Numbered from the stretch's first letter, positions 52,640-62,174 are shown. The stretch is 64,000 nucleotides of DNA from Pantoea sp. Ap-967 (GCF_011752565.1 NZ_VWXK01000002.1:186001-250000), one strand, 5' to 3'. The notes: generated by a model not told the origin, from the letters alone. Numbers and translations: made by a program.

Positions 52640-53842
52640 TCAGCAGTGGGTTTCACGCACGATGGCATCGGCACGTTGCCGAACCTCAGGCCGCAGCGCC
52701 GTGCCCAGGCCCGGCCCCTGCGGCGCCAAGGCGAAGCCTGAGTCGATCTGCGGCAGTGCAGTGACCAGTTCGCCGTACCAGGTCGACAGCGACGCCCTGA
52801 CGACCTCCTGCAACACTGCAGTCGGTGCATGCAGGCCCAGGTGCAGCCCGGCGAACAACGCCACCGGGCCGGTGCAGTCGTGGGGCGCCAGTGGCTTGTT
52901 GTAGGCTTGGGCCAGCGCAGCAATCTTGCGCGCTTCGCTGAAGCCGCCGCACCACACCAGGTCCAGCATCAGGTAATCGAGGCTGTCGGCCTTGAGCAGG
53001 TCGCGGTAGGCCGTGCTGCCACCCAGGGTCTCGCTGGCGCAGATAGGCACCCGTGTGCGCCTGCGCAGGTCGGCCAGGGCCTGGGCGTCGTCCATCTTGC
53101 ATAGCGGGTCTTCCACCCAGTACACGTCAAAGGCTTCAAGTGCCTGGCAGATGCGCAGGGCTGCCGTGGTGTCCCACAGGCTGTGCAGCTCGCACATGAT
53201 CTCGATGCGGTTGCCCACCGCCGCGCGAATCTGACGGAACGCTTCGCAGCCCTTCTGCACCTCGTCCAGGCTGATGGTGTTGGCCCCGGGCTGGCGGGCG
53301 AACTGGTCGAACGGCCAGATCTTCATGGCCGTGTAGCCTTCCTCCACCAGGCTGATGGCCAGGGCGCCGGCGTCGCGGCTGAAGGCCAGCTGATCGTCAT
53401 AAGGGCCTTGGGCGCGGTCGCTTGCGCTGATCTCGCGGCGGGCGCCCTGCTGGGTGTTGAATTCGTAACCGGCGCAGGTGTTGTACACCCGGATGCGCTC
53501 CCGGCAGGCACCGCCGAGCGCTTCATGGATGGGGATACCGTGGCGCTGGCCTTTGAGGTCCCAGAGGGCGATGTCCACAGCACTGGCGGCGCGGATTTCG
53601 GCGCTGGCGCTGTGGTAACCCACGTAGGGGGTGGTGAGTTCCAGGGAAATGGCTTCAATCTGCCGCGAGTCGCGGCCAATCAATCCTGGGGCGATGAGTT
53701 CGTGGATGGCCGCCTCGACGGTGGCAGCACCGCGAAAGGTTTCGCCCAGGCCAATCAGGCCTTCATCGGTTTCGATCTCCAGCCAGAGCAGCTTGGGGCG
53801 TTCGGGCAGGCGCAGGGTTCTAACACAAGTGATCTTCGACAT
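52640..53842 (-). CDS. enolase-superfamily sugar-acid dehydratase (mandelate racemase group)
   Basis: A 400-residue enzyme: N-terminal capping domain (VRTLRLPERPKLLWLEIETDEGL), then the barrel. Acid/base Lys in YTAMKIWPFD, metal ligands in IMCELHSLWD, YWVEDPLCKM and CASETLGG, and a late LAPHDCTGPV supplying His. The KxW motif and HDCTG suit galactonate/gluconate-type dehydratases of the MR subgroup; the exact sugar is unknown. It is the first gene of the operon and has a LacI operator 27 bases upstream. The 12-base arm of an inverted repeat overlaps its ribosome-binding site. Confidence 0.88.
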   Translation of the reverse strand: MSKITCVRTLRLPERPKLLWLEIETDEGLIGLGETFRGAATVEAAIHELIAPGLIGRDSRQIEAISLELTTPYVGYHSASAEIRAASAVDIALWDLKGQRHGIPIHEALGGACRERIRVYNTCAGYEFNTQQGARREISASDRAQGPYDDQLAFSRDAGALAISLVEEGYTAMKIWPFDQFARQPGANTISLDEVQKGCEAFRQIRAAVGNRIEIMCELHSLWDTTAALRICQALEAFDVYWVEDPLCKMDDAQALADLRRRTRVPICASETLGGSTAYRDLLKADSLDYLMLDLVWCGGFSEARKIAALAQAYNKPLAPHDCTGPVALFAGLHLGLHAPTAVLQEVVRASLSTWYGELVTALPQIDSGFALAPQGPGLGTALRPEVRQRADAIVRETHC

Positions 53843-53845
53843 TGT

Positions 53846-53928
53846 TCTTGTCCTGAGTCCATTCCAGCAAATGGTATCGTTACCATTTCTGCTAAAAAAC
53901 CTAGCGCATCCAAAATCTCAGGACAAGA
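53846..53928. promoter_or_regulatory. LacI operator AAATGGTATCGTTACCATTT inside a 12-bp inverted repeat
   Basis: The dyad AAATGGTA-TCGT-TACCATTT (53869-53888) has perfect 8-base arms and lies 27 bases before the dehydratase start. It is flanked by a 12-base inverted repeat, TCTTGTCCTGAG (53846-53857) with CTCAGGACAAGA (53917-53928). On the minus-strand RNA the proximal arm covers AGGACAAGA, the region just before the ATG. The GntR-like arm TGGTA..TACCA suits the LacI-type protein at 53970. Confidence 0.7.
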
Positions 53929-53969
53929 GGGATTAGAAAAAAGTTTGCCGGAGCGTGAAAATGTTAACG

Positions 53970-55013
53970 CTAACTTTCCAGCGTCTGGGTGCTTTCACGC
54001 AGCACCAGGCTGAAGCCGATATCAACCGTCGCGGGCGACTGCGCATCGCCGCCCAGGCGCTCCAGCAACAGCCTGGCGGCGGTGTCGCCCATCAGGGTGC
54101 CGTCGATTCGCACCGTCGACAAGGCCGGAAAAGTGTGCGCGGCGAAGGCCATGTCACCAAAGCCCATCACCGCCAGTTGCCCGGGCACCGCGATGCCGCG
54201 GGCGGCCGCTTCGGTCAGCACGCCCTGGGCAATGGTGTCGGAGGTGCACACCACGGCGCAAGGGCCTTCACTCTCGTGGGCGGACTGCTCCAGCAGCACG
54301 CTCAGGCCTTCACGGCCCTGGGCCAGGGACGGCAGCCCCTGCCAGGTCTGGCGCTGCACGTCGGTGATGCCCTGCTCGGCCAGGGCCTGGGTGAAGCTGT
54401 CGGCACGGCGCAGGCCACGCGGGTCGTCAACGGCCAGCAGGGCGAAGCGCCGATAGCCTTGGCCCAGCAGCTGCCGCGCCACCTCGCGCCCGGCCTGTTC
54501 GTGGGAAAACCCGACCAGCATGTCGATCGGCTCGGCAGACAGGTCCCAGGTTTCCACCACCGGCACACCGGCCGCACGCAGGCGGTTGCGGCTGAGGTTG
54601 GTGTGCAGGGTGCCGGTGAGGATGATGCCGTCGGGGCGGCGGCTGAGGATCACCTCCAGCAGTTCCTGCTCCTGCTCGGTCTGGTAGCCCGAGACGCCCA
54701 GCAGCACCTGGTAACCGGCCTTGATCAGGCGTTCGTTGATGGCCTGGAAGGTGTCGGAGAAGATCGGGTTGGTGACCATCGGCACCACCACCGCCACCAG
54801 CCGGGTGCGGCTGGACTTCAGCGCGCCGGCCAGGCGGTTGTGCACGTAGCCGGTCTGCTCGATGGCCCGGCGCACCTTGAGCCGGGTGGGTTCGCGCACG
54901 GTGTCCGGCTGGTTCAAGTAGCGCGACACCGTCATCGGTGCGACGCCAGCCAAGCGCGCCACATCGCTCAAGGTGACTGTCGCGCGCACCTGCCCTTTGC
55001 CGTCTGAAGCCAT
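53970..55013 (-). CDS. LacI/GntR-type transcriptional regulator
   Basis: A 347-residue LacI-family regulator with the helix-turn-helix VTLSDVARLAGVAPMTVSRYLNQPDTV, hinge helix (NRLAGALKSSRTRLVAVVVP) and a sugar-type effector domain (IILTGTLHTNLSRNRLRAAG, FALLAVDDPRGLRR, VMGFGDMAFAAHTFPALSTV). It resembles GntR of Pseudomonas, which responds to gluconate-type ligands. The ATG at 55013 is chosen over a GTG at 55037. It is divergent from dehydrogenase operon II and adjacent to the dehydratase promoter carrying the TGGTA dyad, so it may govern both. Confidence 0.92.
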   Translation of the reverse strand: MASDGKGQVRATVTLSDVARLAGVAPMTVSRYLNQPDTVREPTRLKVRRAIEQTGYVHNRLAGALKSSRTRLVAVVVPMVTNPIFSDTFQAINERLIKAGYQVLLGVSGYQTEQEQELLEVILSRRPDGIILTGTLHTNLSRNRLRAAGVPVVETWDLSAEPIDMLVGFSHEQAGREVARQLLGQGYRRFALLAVDDPRGLRRADSFTQALAEQGITDVQRQTWQGLPSLAQGREGLSVLLEQSAHESEGPCAVVCTSDTIAQGVLTEAAARGIAVPGQLAVMGFGDMAFAAHTFPALSTVRIDGTLMGDTAARLLLERLGGDAQSPATVDIGFSLVLRESTQTLES

Positions 55014-55219
55014 ACCCGCCTTACCCCGTGGATGCACCGTTGCTGAAGTCGAGCAAGAGTAGCCTGCGACAATCTTGAAGGAAACCCGTCAAAACAGTCA
55101 TGGCGCGGGCCGCCGCTGCGCCCATAGACTCGCCCCGCCTGCCACAAGGCCGGCCCCATAACAATAACGCACGCGTCGCCAGTGCCTCTTGGCCGACGCA
55201 CGTCCTGAGGATGATGGAC

Positions 55220-55924
55220 ATGAATCGACGTGAAGCCCTGATCTCACTCGTTCAACTCAGCGCCCTAGGCGCCATCGGCAGCGCCAGTGCCGGCGTGCTC
55301 GCCAACGACCGCACGCTGGCCATCGGCACCCGCGCCGATGCCCTGCCCCAACCACCGCAACCCGGCGCCCTTGCCTACCTCAGCGCAGACGAAGCCCGGG
55401 AAGTGACGGCCATCTTCGACCGCCTGATCCCCGAGGACGAGCTGGGCATGAGCGCCAGCCAGGCCGGCTGCGTGGTGTTTCTCGACCGGCAACTGGCCGG
55501 CCCCTATGGCCAGGCCGCCAGCACCTATCGCCTCGGCCCCTACCTGCAGGGCACGCCCGAGCAAGGGCCACAGTTCAGGCTGACGCCCGCGCAGCGTTAC
55601 CGCGAAGGCCTGGCACGGCTCGCTCAGTACTGCCAGCAGCAGCACGGCCGGCCGTTCAGCGGCCTGACCGGTGAACAGCAGGATGCCCTGCTGCGCGCGA
55701 TGGAGGCCGGTGCTGCGCCGCTGGACGCCGACTTCTTCGCCCTGCTGCTGCAGAACGTGCGCGAAGGCTACCTGGCCGACCCCATGTATGGCGGCAACCG
55801 CGACATGGTTGGCTGGCGGCTGATCGGTTTCCCCGGCGCCCGCTACGACTACCGCCCATACCTGCACAGGAAAGGCCTGCCGCTCGACCTGGAGCCGGTG
55901 AGCCTGCTTGAGCGGGCGAGCTAA
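55220..55924 (+). CDS. gluconate 2-dehydrogenase subunit 3 (gamma) family, complex II
   Basis: A 234-residue paralog of the gene at 45800. MNRREALISLVQLSALGAIGS is a short twin-arginine-like signal; family blocks TAIFDRLIPEDELGM, AGCVVFLDRQLAGPYG and DPMYGGNRDMVGWRLIGFPG align with copy I. ATGs at 55211 and 55214 are also possible; 55220 aligns with the paralog start. It is the first gene of operon II. Confidence 0.88.
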   Translation: MNRREALISLVQLSALGAIGSASAGVLANDRTLAIGTRADALPQPPQPGALAYLSADEAREVTAIFDRLIPEDELGMSASQAGCVVFLDRQLAGPYGQAASTYRLGPYLQGTPEQGPQFRLTPAQRYREGLARLAQYCQQQHGRPFSGLTGEQQDALLRAMEAGAAPLDADFFALLLQNVREGYLADPMYGGNRDMVGWRLIGFPGARYDYRPYLHRKGLPLDLEPVSLLERAS

Positions 55925-56010
55925 GCCCACCCGCCTCCTTCCCCCAGTTTTGCGCAAGGCAGCCCCGTGGCCCTGCCGACCCCCGCCTGCGCACGCCCCA
56001 AGGAATACAG

Positions 56011-57786
56011 ATGAAAACGACAAGAGCCAAAGCGGACGTGGTGGTGATCGGCCTGGGCTGGTCCGGCTCGGTCATCGCCGAGGAGCTGGCCAGGGCCGGG
56101 CTCAAGGTGGTGGCCATCGAGCGTGGCGCCTGGCGCGACACCGCCAGTGACTTCCCGCCCTCGGTGGACACCGACGAATTGCGCTGGGCGACCCGCAAGG
56201 AAATCCTCCAGCCACCGCGCCTGGAAACCTACACCGTGCGCAACCACGCCGGCCAGCAGGCCCTGCCGGTGCGCGAGTGGAGCAACCTGACCCTCGGCAA
56301 CAACGTCGGCGGCGCCGGTACCCACTGGGCCGCCGCGTCCTGGCGTTTCAACCCGTTCGACTTCGAGCCTTACAGCAGGACCGTGGAACGCTATGGCAAG
56401 CAGCAACTGGTGCCAGGCCTGCAGGTGCAGGACTGGGGCGTGACCTACGCCGAACTCGAACCCTTCTACGACCGCTTCGAGCGCATCGCCGGCACCAGCG
56501 GTAAAGCGGGCGTGATCGAAGGCCAGGTAGTACCCGGCGGCAACCCCTTCGAAGGTTCGCGCAGCCGTGAATTTCCGACCCCGCCGCTGGTGCCCAGCCA
56601 CTGGAACGACATCTTCACCCGCAAGACCTCCGAGCTGGGCTACCACCCCTTCCCGGTCCCCGCCGGCACGATTTCCCAGGCCTACGTCAACCCACTGGGC
56701 GTGCGCATGGGCCCTTGCACCTATTGCGGCTACTGCCAGCTGTTCGGCTGCGGCAACTGGTCCAAGAGCAGCCCCAACGCCTGCGTGGTGCCGGCGCTGA
56801 TGCGCCACCCGAGCTTCGAACTGCTGACCGAAACCGAAGTGCTGCACATCAACAAGTCCGCCGATGGCAAGACCGCCACCGGGGTCAGCTACATCGACAA
56901 ACACGGCATACAGGGTGAACAGCCCGCCGACATCGTCATCGTCGCCGCCTACCAGCTCGACAACGTGCGCCTGATGCTGCTTTCGGGCATCGGCGAGCCC
57001 TATGACCCGCGCACCCGCCGTGGCGTGATCGGGCGCAACTACAGCTTCCAGACGCTCTCCTACGCCTACCTGTGGTTCGAGCAGGAACACCTTAATCCGT
57101 TCATCAACACCGGATGCCTGGCCATCCAGATCGACGACTTCAACGCCGATAACTTCGACCACAGCGGCCTGGGCTTCATCGGCGGCGCGGGCATCCAGTC
57201 GCTGTCCAACAGCGGCCTGCCGATCGGCATGGCTGGCGTGCTGCCCAAAGGCGCACCGACCTGGGGCAAAGGCTGGAAGCAGGCATTCCGGCACAGCTAC
57301 CAGAACTGGGCGATGATCCAGGGCCAGGGCACCAGCTATGCCCACGAGGACATGTACTTCGACCTCGACCCGACCTACAAGGACAACTACGGTCGACCAC
57401 TGATGCGCATGACCTTCGACTACAACCTCAACGACAAGCGCTCGGGCGAATTCATCCGCAAGCAATGCGAACAGATCGCCCAGGCCGTCGGCGGCCAGCA
57501 TATCGAGTCGTACAACTTCGCTGCCGACCATTACACGCCGTTTCGCGCCAACGACTCCTCGCACACCAATGGCGGCGTGGTGATGGGCACCGACCCGCGC
57601 ACCAGCGCCCTGAACCGCTACCAGCAGTGCTGGGCGGCGCACAACGTGTTCGTCCTCGGCGCCTCGTCATTCCCCAACAACGCCGGCTACAACCCCACCG
57701 TGACCATCGGCGCCCTGGCCTTGTGGACGGCCAAGGCGATCATCGAACAGTACATGAAGAACCCCGGCCCGCTGGTGCAGGCGTGA
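56011..57786 (+). CDS. GMC-type FAD dehydrogenase subunit, complex II
   Basis: A 591-residue paralog of the flavoprotein at 44016. FAD motif VVVIGLGWSGSVIAEELARAG, GGAGTHWAAASWRF, cysteine cluster CTYCGYCQLFGC, and the GMC His and Asn in HTNGGVVMG and NAGYNPT. The whole complex is predicted in the periplasm at the inner membrane. The two copies differ throughout, so they probably oxidise different sugars or sugar acids. A site AAGGA lies upstream of the ATG. Confidence 0.93.
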   Translation: MKTTRAKADVVVIGLGWSGSVIAEELARAGLKVVAIERGAWRDTASDFPPSVDTDELRWATRKEILQPPRLETYTVRNHAGQQALPVREWSNLTLGNNVGGAGTHWAAASWRFNPFDFEPYSRTVERYGKQQLVPGLQVQDWGVTYAELEPFYDRFERIAGTSGKAGVIEGQVVPGGNPFEGSRSREFPTPPLVPSHWNDIFTRKTSELGYHPFPVPAGTISQAYVNPLGVRMGPCTYCGYCQLFGCGNWSKSSPNACVVPALMRHPSFELLTETEVLHINKSADGKTATGVSYIDKHGIQGEQPADIVIVAAYQLDNVRLMLLSGIGEPYDPRTRRGVIGRNYSFQTLSYAYLWFEQEHLNPFINTGCLAIQIDDFNADNFDHSGLGFIGGAGIQSLSNSGLPIGMAGVLPKGAPTWGKGWKQAFRHSYQNWAMIQGQGTSYAHEDMYFDLDPTYKDNYGRPLMRMTFDYNLNDKRSGEFIRKQCEQIAQAVGGQHIESYNFAADHYTPFRANDSSHTNGGVVMGTDPRTSALNRYQQCWAAHNVFVLGASSFPNNAGYNPTVTIGALALWTAKAIIEQYMKNPGPLVQA

Positions 57787-57797
57787 AAGGAGCTGCC

Positions 57798-59105
57798 ATG
57801 AAGACCAAGACCTTGCTGGCCAGCTGCATCGCACTGGCGCTGGCCGGCCTCACCGCTGCCGTGCTGCACAACAGCGACAGTGCCGCTGACAACGTCGCCG
57901 ATGACCAACTGACAGCCGCCGGCGCCCTTGCTGTCGACCCTGCTGCCGCCGCCCGCGGCGCATACGTCTCGGCCCAGGCCGACTGTGCGGCTTGCCATAC
58001 CAAGCCAGGCGGCCCGGCGTTCGCGGGCGGTTACGGGTTGCAGACGCCCTTTGGCGTGATCTACTCGACCAACATCACCCCCGACCCGCAGACCGGCATC
58101 GGCCACTGGACCGAGCGCGACTTCTTCCGTGCGGTACGCCACGGCCAGCGCAAGGACGGGCAACGGCTGTACCCGGCCATGCCCTACAACGCCTACGTCA
58201 AGGTCAGCGACGCCGACCTGCATGACTTGTGGGCGTACCTGCGCACAGTGCAACCGGTGCAGCAGGCGCCCACGCCCAACACCCTGGGGTTCCCGTTCAA
58301 CATTCGCCAGACCTTGCTGGGTTGGAATCTGCTGTTCTTCGACAATAGCCCGTTCGTGCAGCAACCCGAACAGTCCGCGCAATGGAACCGCGGGCGCTAC
58401 CTGGTGGACGGCGCCGGCCATTGCGCAGCCTGCCACACGCCGAAGAACCTGCTCGGTGGCGACACCGGCCGCTACCTGCAGGGCGCCGAGCTGCTCGGCA
58501 GCTACGCGCCGGAAATCACCGGCGACCGTTATCGCGGGCTGGGCAGCTGGAGCGCAGAGCAGATAGCGGTCTACCTCAAGACCGGCGCCAACCATCAGGC
58601 AATTGCTTCGGGGCCAATGGGCGAGGCGATCGAGTTTTCCACTCAGCACCTGAGCGACCAGGATCTGACCGCGATCGCCGAATACCTCAAATCAGTCGAA
58701 GGATCGAAGACCACCCCGCCGCCCGCCATTGCCGCCAGCGAACCGGTCATGCAGCGCGGTGCGCAGGTGTATGAGCTCAACTGCATGGCCTGTCACAGCG
58801 TTAGGGGCGAAGGCCTGCCCGGCATGGTCACCGGCTTTGCCGACAACCCCGGAATTCGCACGCCAAGTGCTGCGAACCTGGTGGACACGGTGCTCAAGGG
58901 CGGCCAGGCGGTGATCACCGAGGGCAATGTAACCGGGGCCGGCATGCCTTCATTTGATTGGAAACTCAGCGACAGCGACATCGCCGCCGTGCTGACCTAT
59001 GTGCGCAATAGCTGGGGCAACGCCGCACCTGAGGTCGAGGCTCAGGCGGTTACTCGCACACGGGAGCACCTTGGTCTGCAGCCAGCGATGAAGAACCATT
59101 TCTGA
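57798..59105 (+). CDS. tri-haem cytochrome c subunit, complex II
   Basis: A 435-residue paralog of the gene at 42688 with three haem sites: ADCAACHTKP, HCAACHTPKN and NCMACHSVRG, and Met in GAGMPSFDWKL. N-terminal hydrophobic segment (LLASCIALALAGLTAAVL). AAGGAG before the ATG at 57798, 11 bases after the GMC stop. It is followed by a strong hairpin. It closes operon II. Confidence 0.92.
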   Translation: MKTKTLLASCIALALAGLTAAVLHNSDSAADNVADDQLTAAGALAVDPAAAARGAYVSAQADCAACHTKPGGPAFAGGYGLQTPFGVIYSTNITPDPQTGIGHWTERDFFRAVRHGQRKDGQRLYPAMPYNAYVKVSDADLHDLWAYLRTVQPVQQAPTPNTLGFPFNIRQTLLGWNLLFFDNSPFVQQPEQSAQWNRGRYLVDGAGHCAACHTPKNLLGGDTGRYLQGAELLGSYAPEITGDRYRGLGSWSAEQIAVYLKTGANHQAIASGPMGEAIEFSTQHLSDQDLTAIAEYLKSVEGSKTTPPPAIAASEPVMQRGAQVYELNCMACHSVRGEGLPGMVTGFADNPGIRTPSAANLVDTVLKGGQAVITEGNVTGAGMPSFDWKLSDSDIAAVLTYVRNSWGNAAPEVEAQAVTRTREHLGLQPAMKNHF

Positions 59106-59119
59106 GCGGATCGAAAAAA

Positions 59120-59143
59120 AGCCGGTAAAAATCTTTACCGGCT
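59120..59143. terminator. bidirectional hairpin terminator
   Basis: AGCCGGTAAA and TTTACCGGCT form a perfect 10-bp stem with AATC loop, preceded by a seven-base A run that becomes a T run on the minus strand. It separates the convergent cytochrome and OprD genes. Confidence 0.8.
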
Positions 59144-59189
59144 ATACCGCCAAGGCACGGCGGTCACTCCTCGTACATGACCTGATAAA

Positions 59190-60434
59190 TCAGAACAGCG
59201 GCAGTGTGTAGCTCACGATCAGCCGGTTCTCATCAATATCGCGCTGGTAATTGGAGCGCAGCGCCGCGTTGCGCCACAGCACGTTGACGTTCTTCAGCGG
59301 CCCGGACTGGATGGTGTAACCCAGGTCGGTGTCGCGCTCCCACTCGCGCCCTTCCCCGGCGAAGGTGGCCGGGTTGGCATGATCGGCATGGTTGTAGCGG
59401 GTCGAGAACGTCAGCCCCGGAATGCCCAGGGCGACGAAGTCGTAGGCGTAGCGCAGCTGCCAGGTGCGCTCGCCGGTTTCCATGAAGTCGGCGGCCATCA
59501 TGTAGTTGGTCAGGTAGGCATCAGTGCCGATCAGGTAAGGCATGGCCGTGGAGCCAGACAGCCCTTGATAGGCGACGCCGAGCGTATGCCCGGCCTGACT
59601 GTAACTGAGCAGCACGTTGAGCGTACGGTTGTCGACCGGGCCGGCCAGCGCCTCGCCCTTGTCGTCGCTGATGAAGTAGCGCGCATCCAGGGCCAGCTTG
59701 CCGGGGCCCAGCGCGGTGCTGCCGAGCAGGCCGAAATAGTGCTGGCCGTAGACCTCGTCGAGTTCGCCGTACTGGTAGCTGAGGCTCAGGTTGGGGTTGA
59801 CCACGTAGTCCACCCCGCCCATGCGAAAGTCGTCAGCCTTGGGCGTGCCGCTGAAACGCCGGTTCTTGTTGACCAGGCTCATGGCCTCTGTATGGGAATA
59901 ATCACGCTTGGTGGTCCGGTCGATCTGCGCGTAGGTGAAGGTCAGGCTATCCAGTTCTTTGGAGGTGAGCACACCACCCTGGAAGGTCTGCGGCAGGATG
60001 CGCCCGGTGCTGGAGGCGATGGTCGGGTACTTGAGCAACTGGGTGCCGATCTTCAGCTCGGTCTTCGACAGGCGTGCCTTGGCGGTCACGCCGAACTTGC
60101 TGTACTGGTCCGGGGCGCGACCGTCGTCGCCCACCGGCAGCAACCCGGTACCACTGCGGCCTGGGCCTGAGTCGAGCTTTAGGCCGAGCATGCCGAGGGC
60201 GTCGACGCCAAAGCCGAGGGTGCCAGGGGTGTAGCCGGAGCGGAAATCGAGGATGAAGCCCTGGGCCCATTCTTCGCGCTTGGAGATGCCGGCGTCTTCG
60301 CGGAAATCGCGGTTGAGGTAGAAGTTCTGGGCTTTCAGCGAGGCCTGGCTATCTTCAAGGAAACCTTCGGCGTGGGCCGGAAGGGTGAAGCACAGCAGTG
60401 AGGCAGCAGGCAGGATCTTGTTGTTTTTGTGCAT
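59190..60434 (-). CDS. OprD family outer-membrane porin
   Basis: A 414-residue porin with a signal peptide (ILPAASLLCFTLPAHA). OprD hallmarks are EGFLEDSQASLKAQNFYLNRDFRED at the start, EWAQGFILDFRSGYTPGTLGFGVDALGMLGLKLD, and the C-terminal Phe (VSYTLPLF). It adjoins the galactarate-type dehydratase, so a small-acid uptake role is likely. The upstream in-frame extension to 60518 lacks a start signal. A REP pair lies just upstream. Confidence 0.92.
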   Translation of the reverse strand: MHKNNKILPAASLLCFTLPAHAEGFLEDSQASLKAQNFYLNRDFREDAGISKREEWAQGFILDFRSGYTPGTLGFGVDALGMLGLKLDSGPGRSGTGLLPVGDDGRAPDQYSKFGVTAKARLSKTELKIGTQLLKYPTIASSTGRILPQTFQGGVLTSKELDSLTFTYAQIDRTTKRDYSHTEAMSLVNKNRRFSGTPKADDFRMGGVDYVVNPNLSLSYQYGELDEVYGQHYFGLLGSTALGPGKLALDARYFISDDKGEALAGPVDNRTLNVLLSYSQAGHTLGVAYQGLSGSTAMPYLIGTDAYLTNYMMAADFMETGERTWQLRYAYDFVALGIPGLTFSTRYNHADHANPATFAGEGREWERDTDLGYTIQSGPLKNVNVLWRNAALRSNYQRDIDENRLIVSYTLPLF

Positions 60435-60490
60435 GGCTGGTCCATTCGGCCAGGCTGGGGCGCTGGCCGTTATCGTTGTTGTTTGTGAGG

Positions 60491-60576
60491 GCCTCTTCGC
60501 AGGCAAGCCCGATCCCACAGGGAGCCTGAGCTCAAGGTGAACCTTGTAGGAGCGGCTTTAGCCGCGAAGAGGCCGG
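60491..60576. repeat. REP pair (REPIN), diverged
   Basis: GCCTCTTCGCAGGCAAGCCC with GATCCCACAGGG, then an inverted partner GTAGGAGCGGCTTTAGCCGC with GAAGAGGCCGG after about 20 bases. Imperfect copy of the putida REP family, between oprD and the dehydratase gene. Confidence 0.75.
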
Positions 60577-60577
60577 G

Positions 60578-62110
60578 TCAGGCGAGCACGCCTATCTGCC
60601 ATGGGCAGAATTCATCCTCGCCCAGGCCGTTGAGCTCGCTCTTGGTCGCCTCCCCCGAAGCATGGGCGAGCAACCGCTCGAAGATTTCCTGGCCCATCTG
60701 GCCAATGGTCTTGTCGCCGTCGATGATCTGCCCGCAGTTGATGTCCATGTCGTCGCTCATGCGCTGGTACATGGGCGAGTTGCTGGCCAGTTTGAAGGTC
60801 GGCGCCGGCACCGAGCCGAAGCATGAACCTCGACCGGTGGTGAAGGCGATCAGGTTGGCGCCGCCGGCGATCTGGCCGGTGGCCGAAACCGGGTCGTAGC
60901 CGGGGGTGTCCATGAACACCAGCCCGTGGGTCTTTACCGGGTGGGCATATTCGTACACATCCATCAGCGGCGCATTGCCGCCCTTCTTCGCGCCGCCCAA
61001 GGACTTTTCCAATACGTTGGCCAAACCACCAGCGTTGTTGCCAGGGCTGACCCGGCCGTTGATCTGGGTGTCGCGCCCGCGGTTGTATTCCAGCCACCAC
61101 TCGATGCGCTCGATCAGCTTTCGACCCACCGCCGCAGTGGCCGCACGGGCGGTCAGGGTGTGCTCGACGCCGAAAATTTCCGACGTTTCAGAAAGAATCG
61201 CAGTGCCGCCATGGCGCACCAGGATATCCACCGCCGCGCCCAGCGCCGGGTTCGCCGAGAGGCCGGAGAAACCATCAGAACCGCCGCACTGCATGCCGAC
61301 CATCAAGTGCTCGGCGGACACCGGCTGGCGCCGCGCCTGATCGGCCTTGGGCAGCATGCCTTCGATCAGCGCGATGCCCTGGTCGGTGGCGCTTTTCACC
61401 CCGCCCACGTCCTGGATCACCAGTTTCTTCAGCATGTCGCTTTCCACCAGCCCTTCCTGCTCGAAGAAGCCATGGATGTTGTTGCGCTCGCAGCCCAGGG
61501 CGATGACCACCGCACCCACGGTGTTGGGGTGCTTGATGTAGCCACCGATGGTGCGACGCAGCAGGTCCATCGGTTCGCCAGTCATTTCCATGCCGCAGCC
61601 GATTTCATGTACGTAGGGCACCACGCCGTCGATATTGGGGAAGCCGGCCAGGCGGCGTTCGTCGAAGTGATTGGCGACCTTGCGCGCCACGGTGGCGCCG
61701 CAGTTGCCGACCACGAACACCCCCAGGTAGTTACGGGTGGCTACACGACCGTCTTCCCGGACGATGCCCTGGAAGGTCGCACGCTGCTCTGGCGGCAGCA
61801 TGTCGGTGGGTACATAGTCCAGGCCGTAGCGGTAGTCGCGGTCAGTTTCACCAAAGGCAATGTTGTGGCTGTGCATCCAGGTACCCGGCAGCAGGTCTTC
61901 GGCGGCATAGCCGATCACCGTGTTGTACTTGAGTACCGGCTCGCCCTTGGCGATCAGCCGGGCAGCAACTTTGTGCCCCAGCGGTACGGGTTGCCGAGTG
62001 GTCACGCCTTCACCGGGAATGGCGGTGCCGGCGGGGATTTCGACGCGCGCGACAACGACATTGTCAGCGGCATCGAGGCGAATGACGGGGCTCACTTCAC
62101 GGTGACTCAT
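60578..62110 (-). CDS. UxaA/GarD family altronate/galactarate dehydratase
   Basis: A 510-residue cytoplasmic dehydratase. The N-terminal SAF domain (residues 1-90, VVVARVEIPAGTAIPGEG) and the large UxaA domain (GVFVVGNCGATVARKVANHFDE, HEIGCGMEMTG, ALGCERNNIHGF, GGSDGFSGLSANPALGAAVD, CFGSVPAPTFKLASN) are both present in one chain. Such fused proteins are GarD (galactarate) or altronate dehydratase. It is encoded beside an enolase-superfamily dehydratase and an MFS carrier. The sugar acid is probably a hexarate; specificity is inferred. Confidence 0.88.
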   Translation of the reverse strand: MSHREVSPVIRLDAADNVVVARVEIPAGTAIPGEGVTTRQPVPLGHKVAARLIAKGEPVLKYNTVIGYAAEDLLPGTWMHSHNIAFGETDRDYRYGLDYVPTDMLPPEQRATFQGIVREDGRVATRNYLGVFVVGNCGATVARKVANHFDERRLAGFPNIDGVVPYVHEIGCGMEMTGEPMDLLRRTIGGYIKHPNTVGAVVIALGCERNNIHGFFEQEGLVESDMLKKLVIQDVGGVKSATDQGIALIEGMLPKADQARRQPVSAEHLMVGMQCGGSDGFSGLSANPALGAAVDILVRHGGTAILSETSEIFGVEHTLTARAATAAVGRKLIERIEWWLEYNRGRDTQINGRVSPGNNAGGLANVLEKSLGGAKKGGNAPLMDVYEYAHPVKTHGLVFMDTPGYDPVSATGQIAGGANLIAFTTGRGSCFGSVPAPTFKLASNSPMYQRMSDDMDINCGQIIDGDKTIGQMGQEIFERLLAHASGEATKSELNGLGEDEFCPWQIGVLA

Positions 62111-62174
62111 GGTGTTTTCCTATGGGTATGTCATACACGGCGATGGCGACAGAAGCGCCACCGCCGTGGCGTGC

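Noticed and set aside
55921..57642. 573-codon open frame antisense to the GMC gene of complex II
   Set aside because: Same explanation: a GC-bias shadow of a confidently assigned gene.
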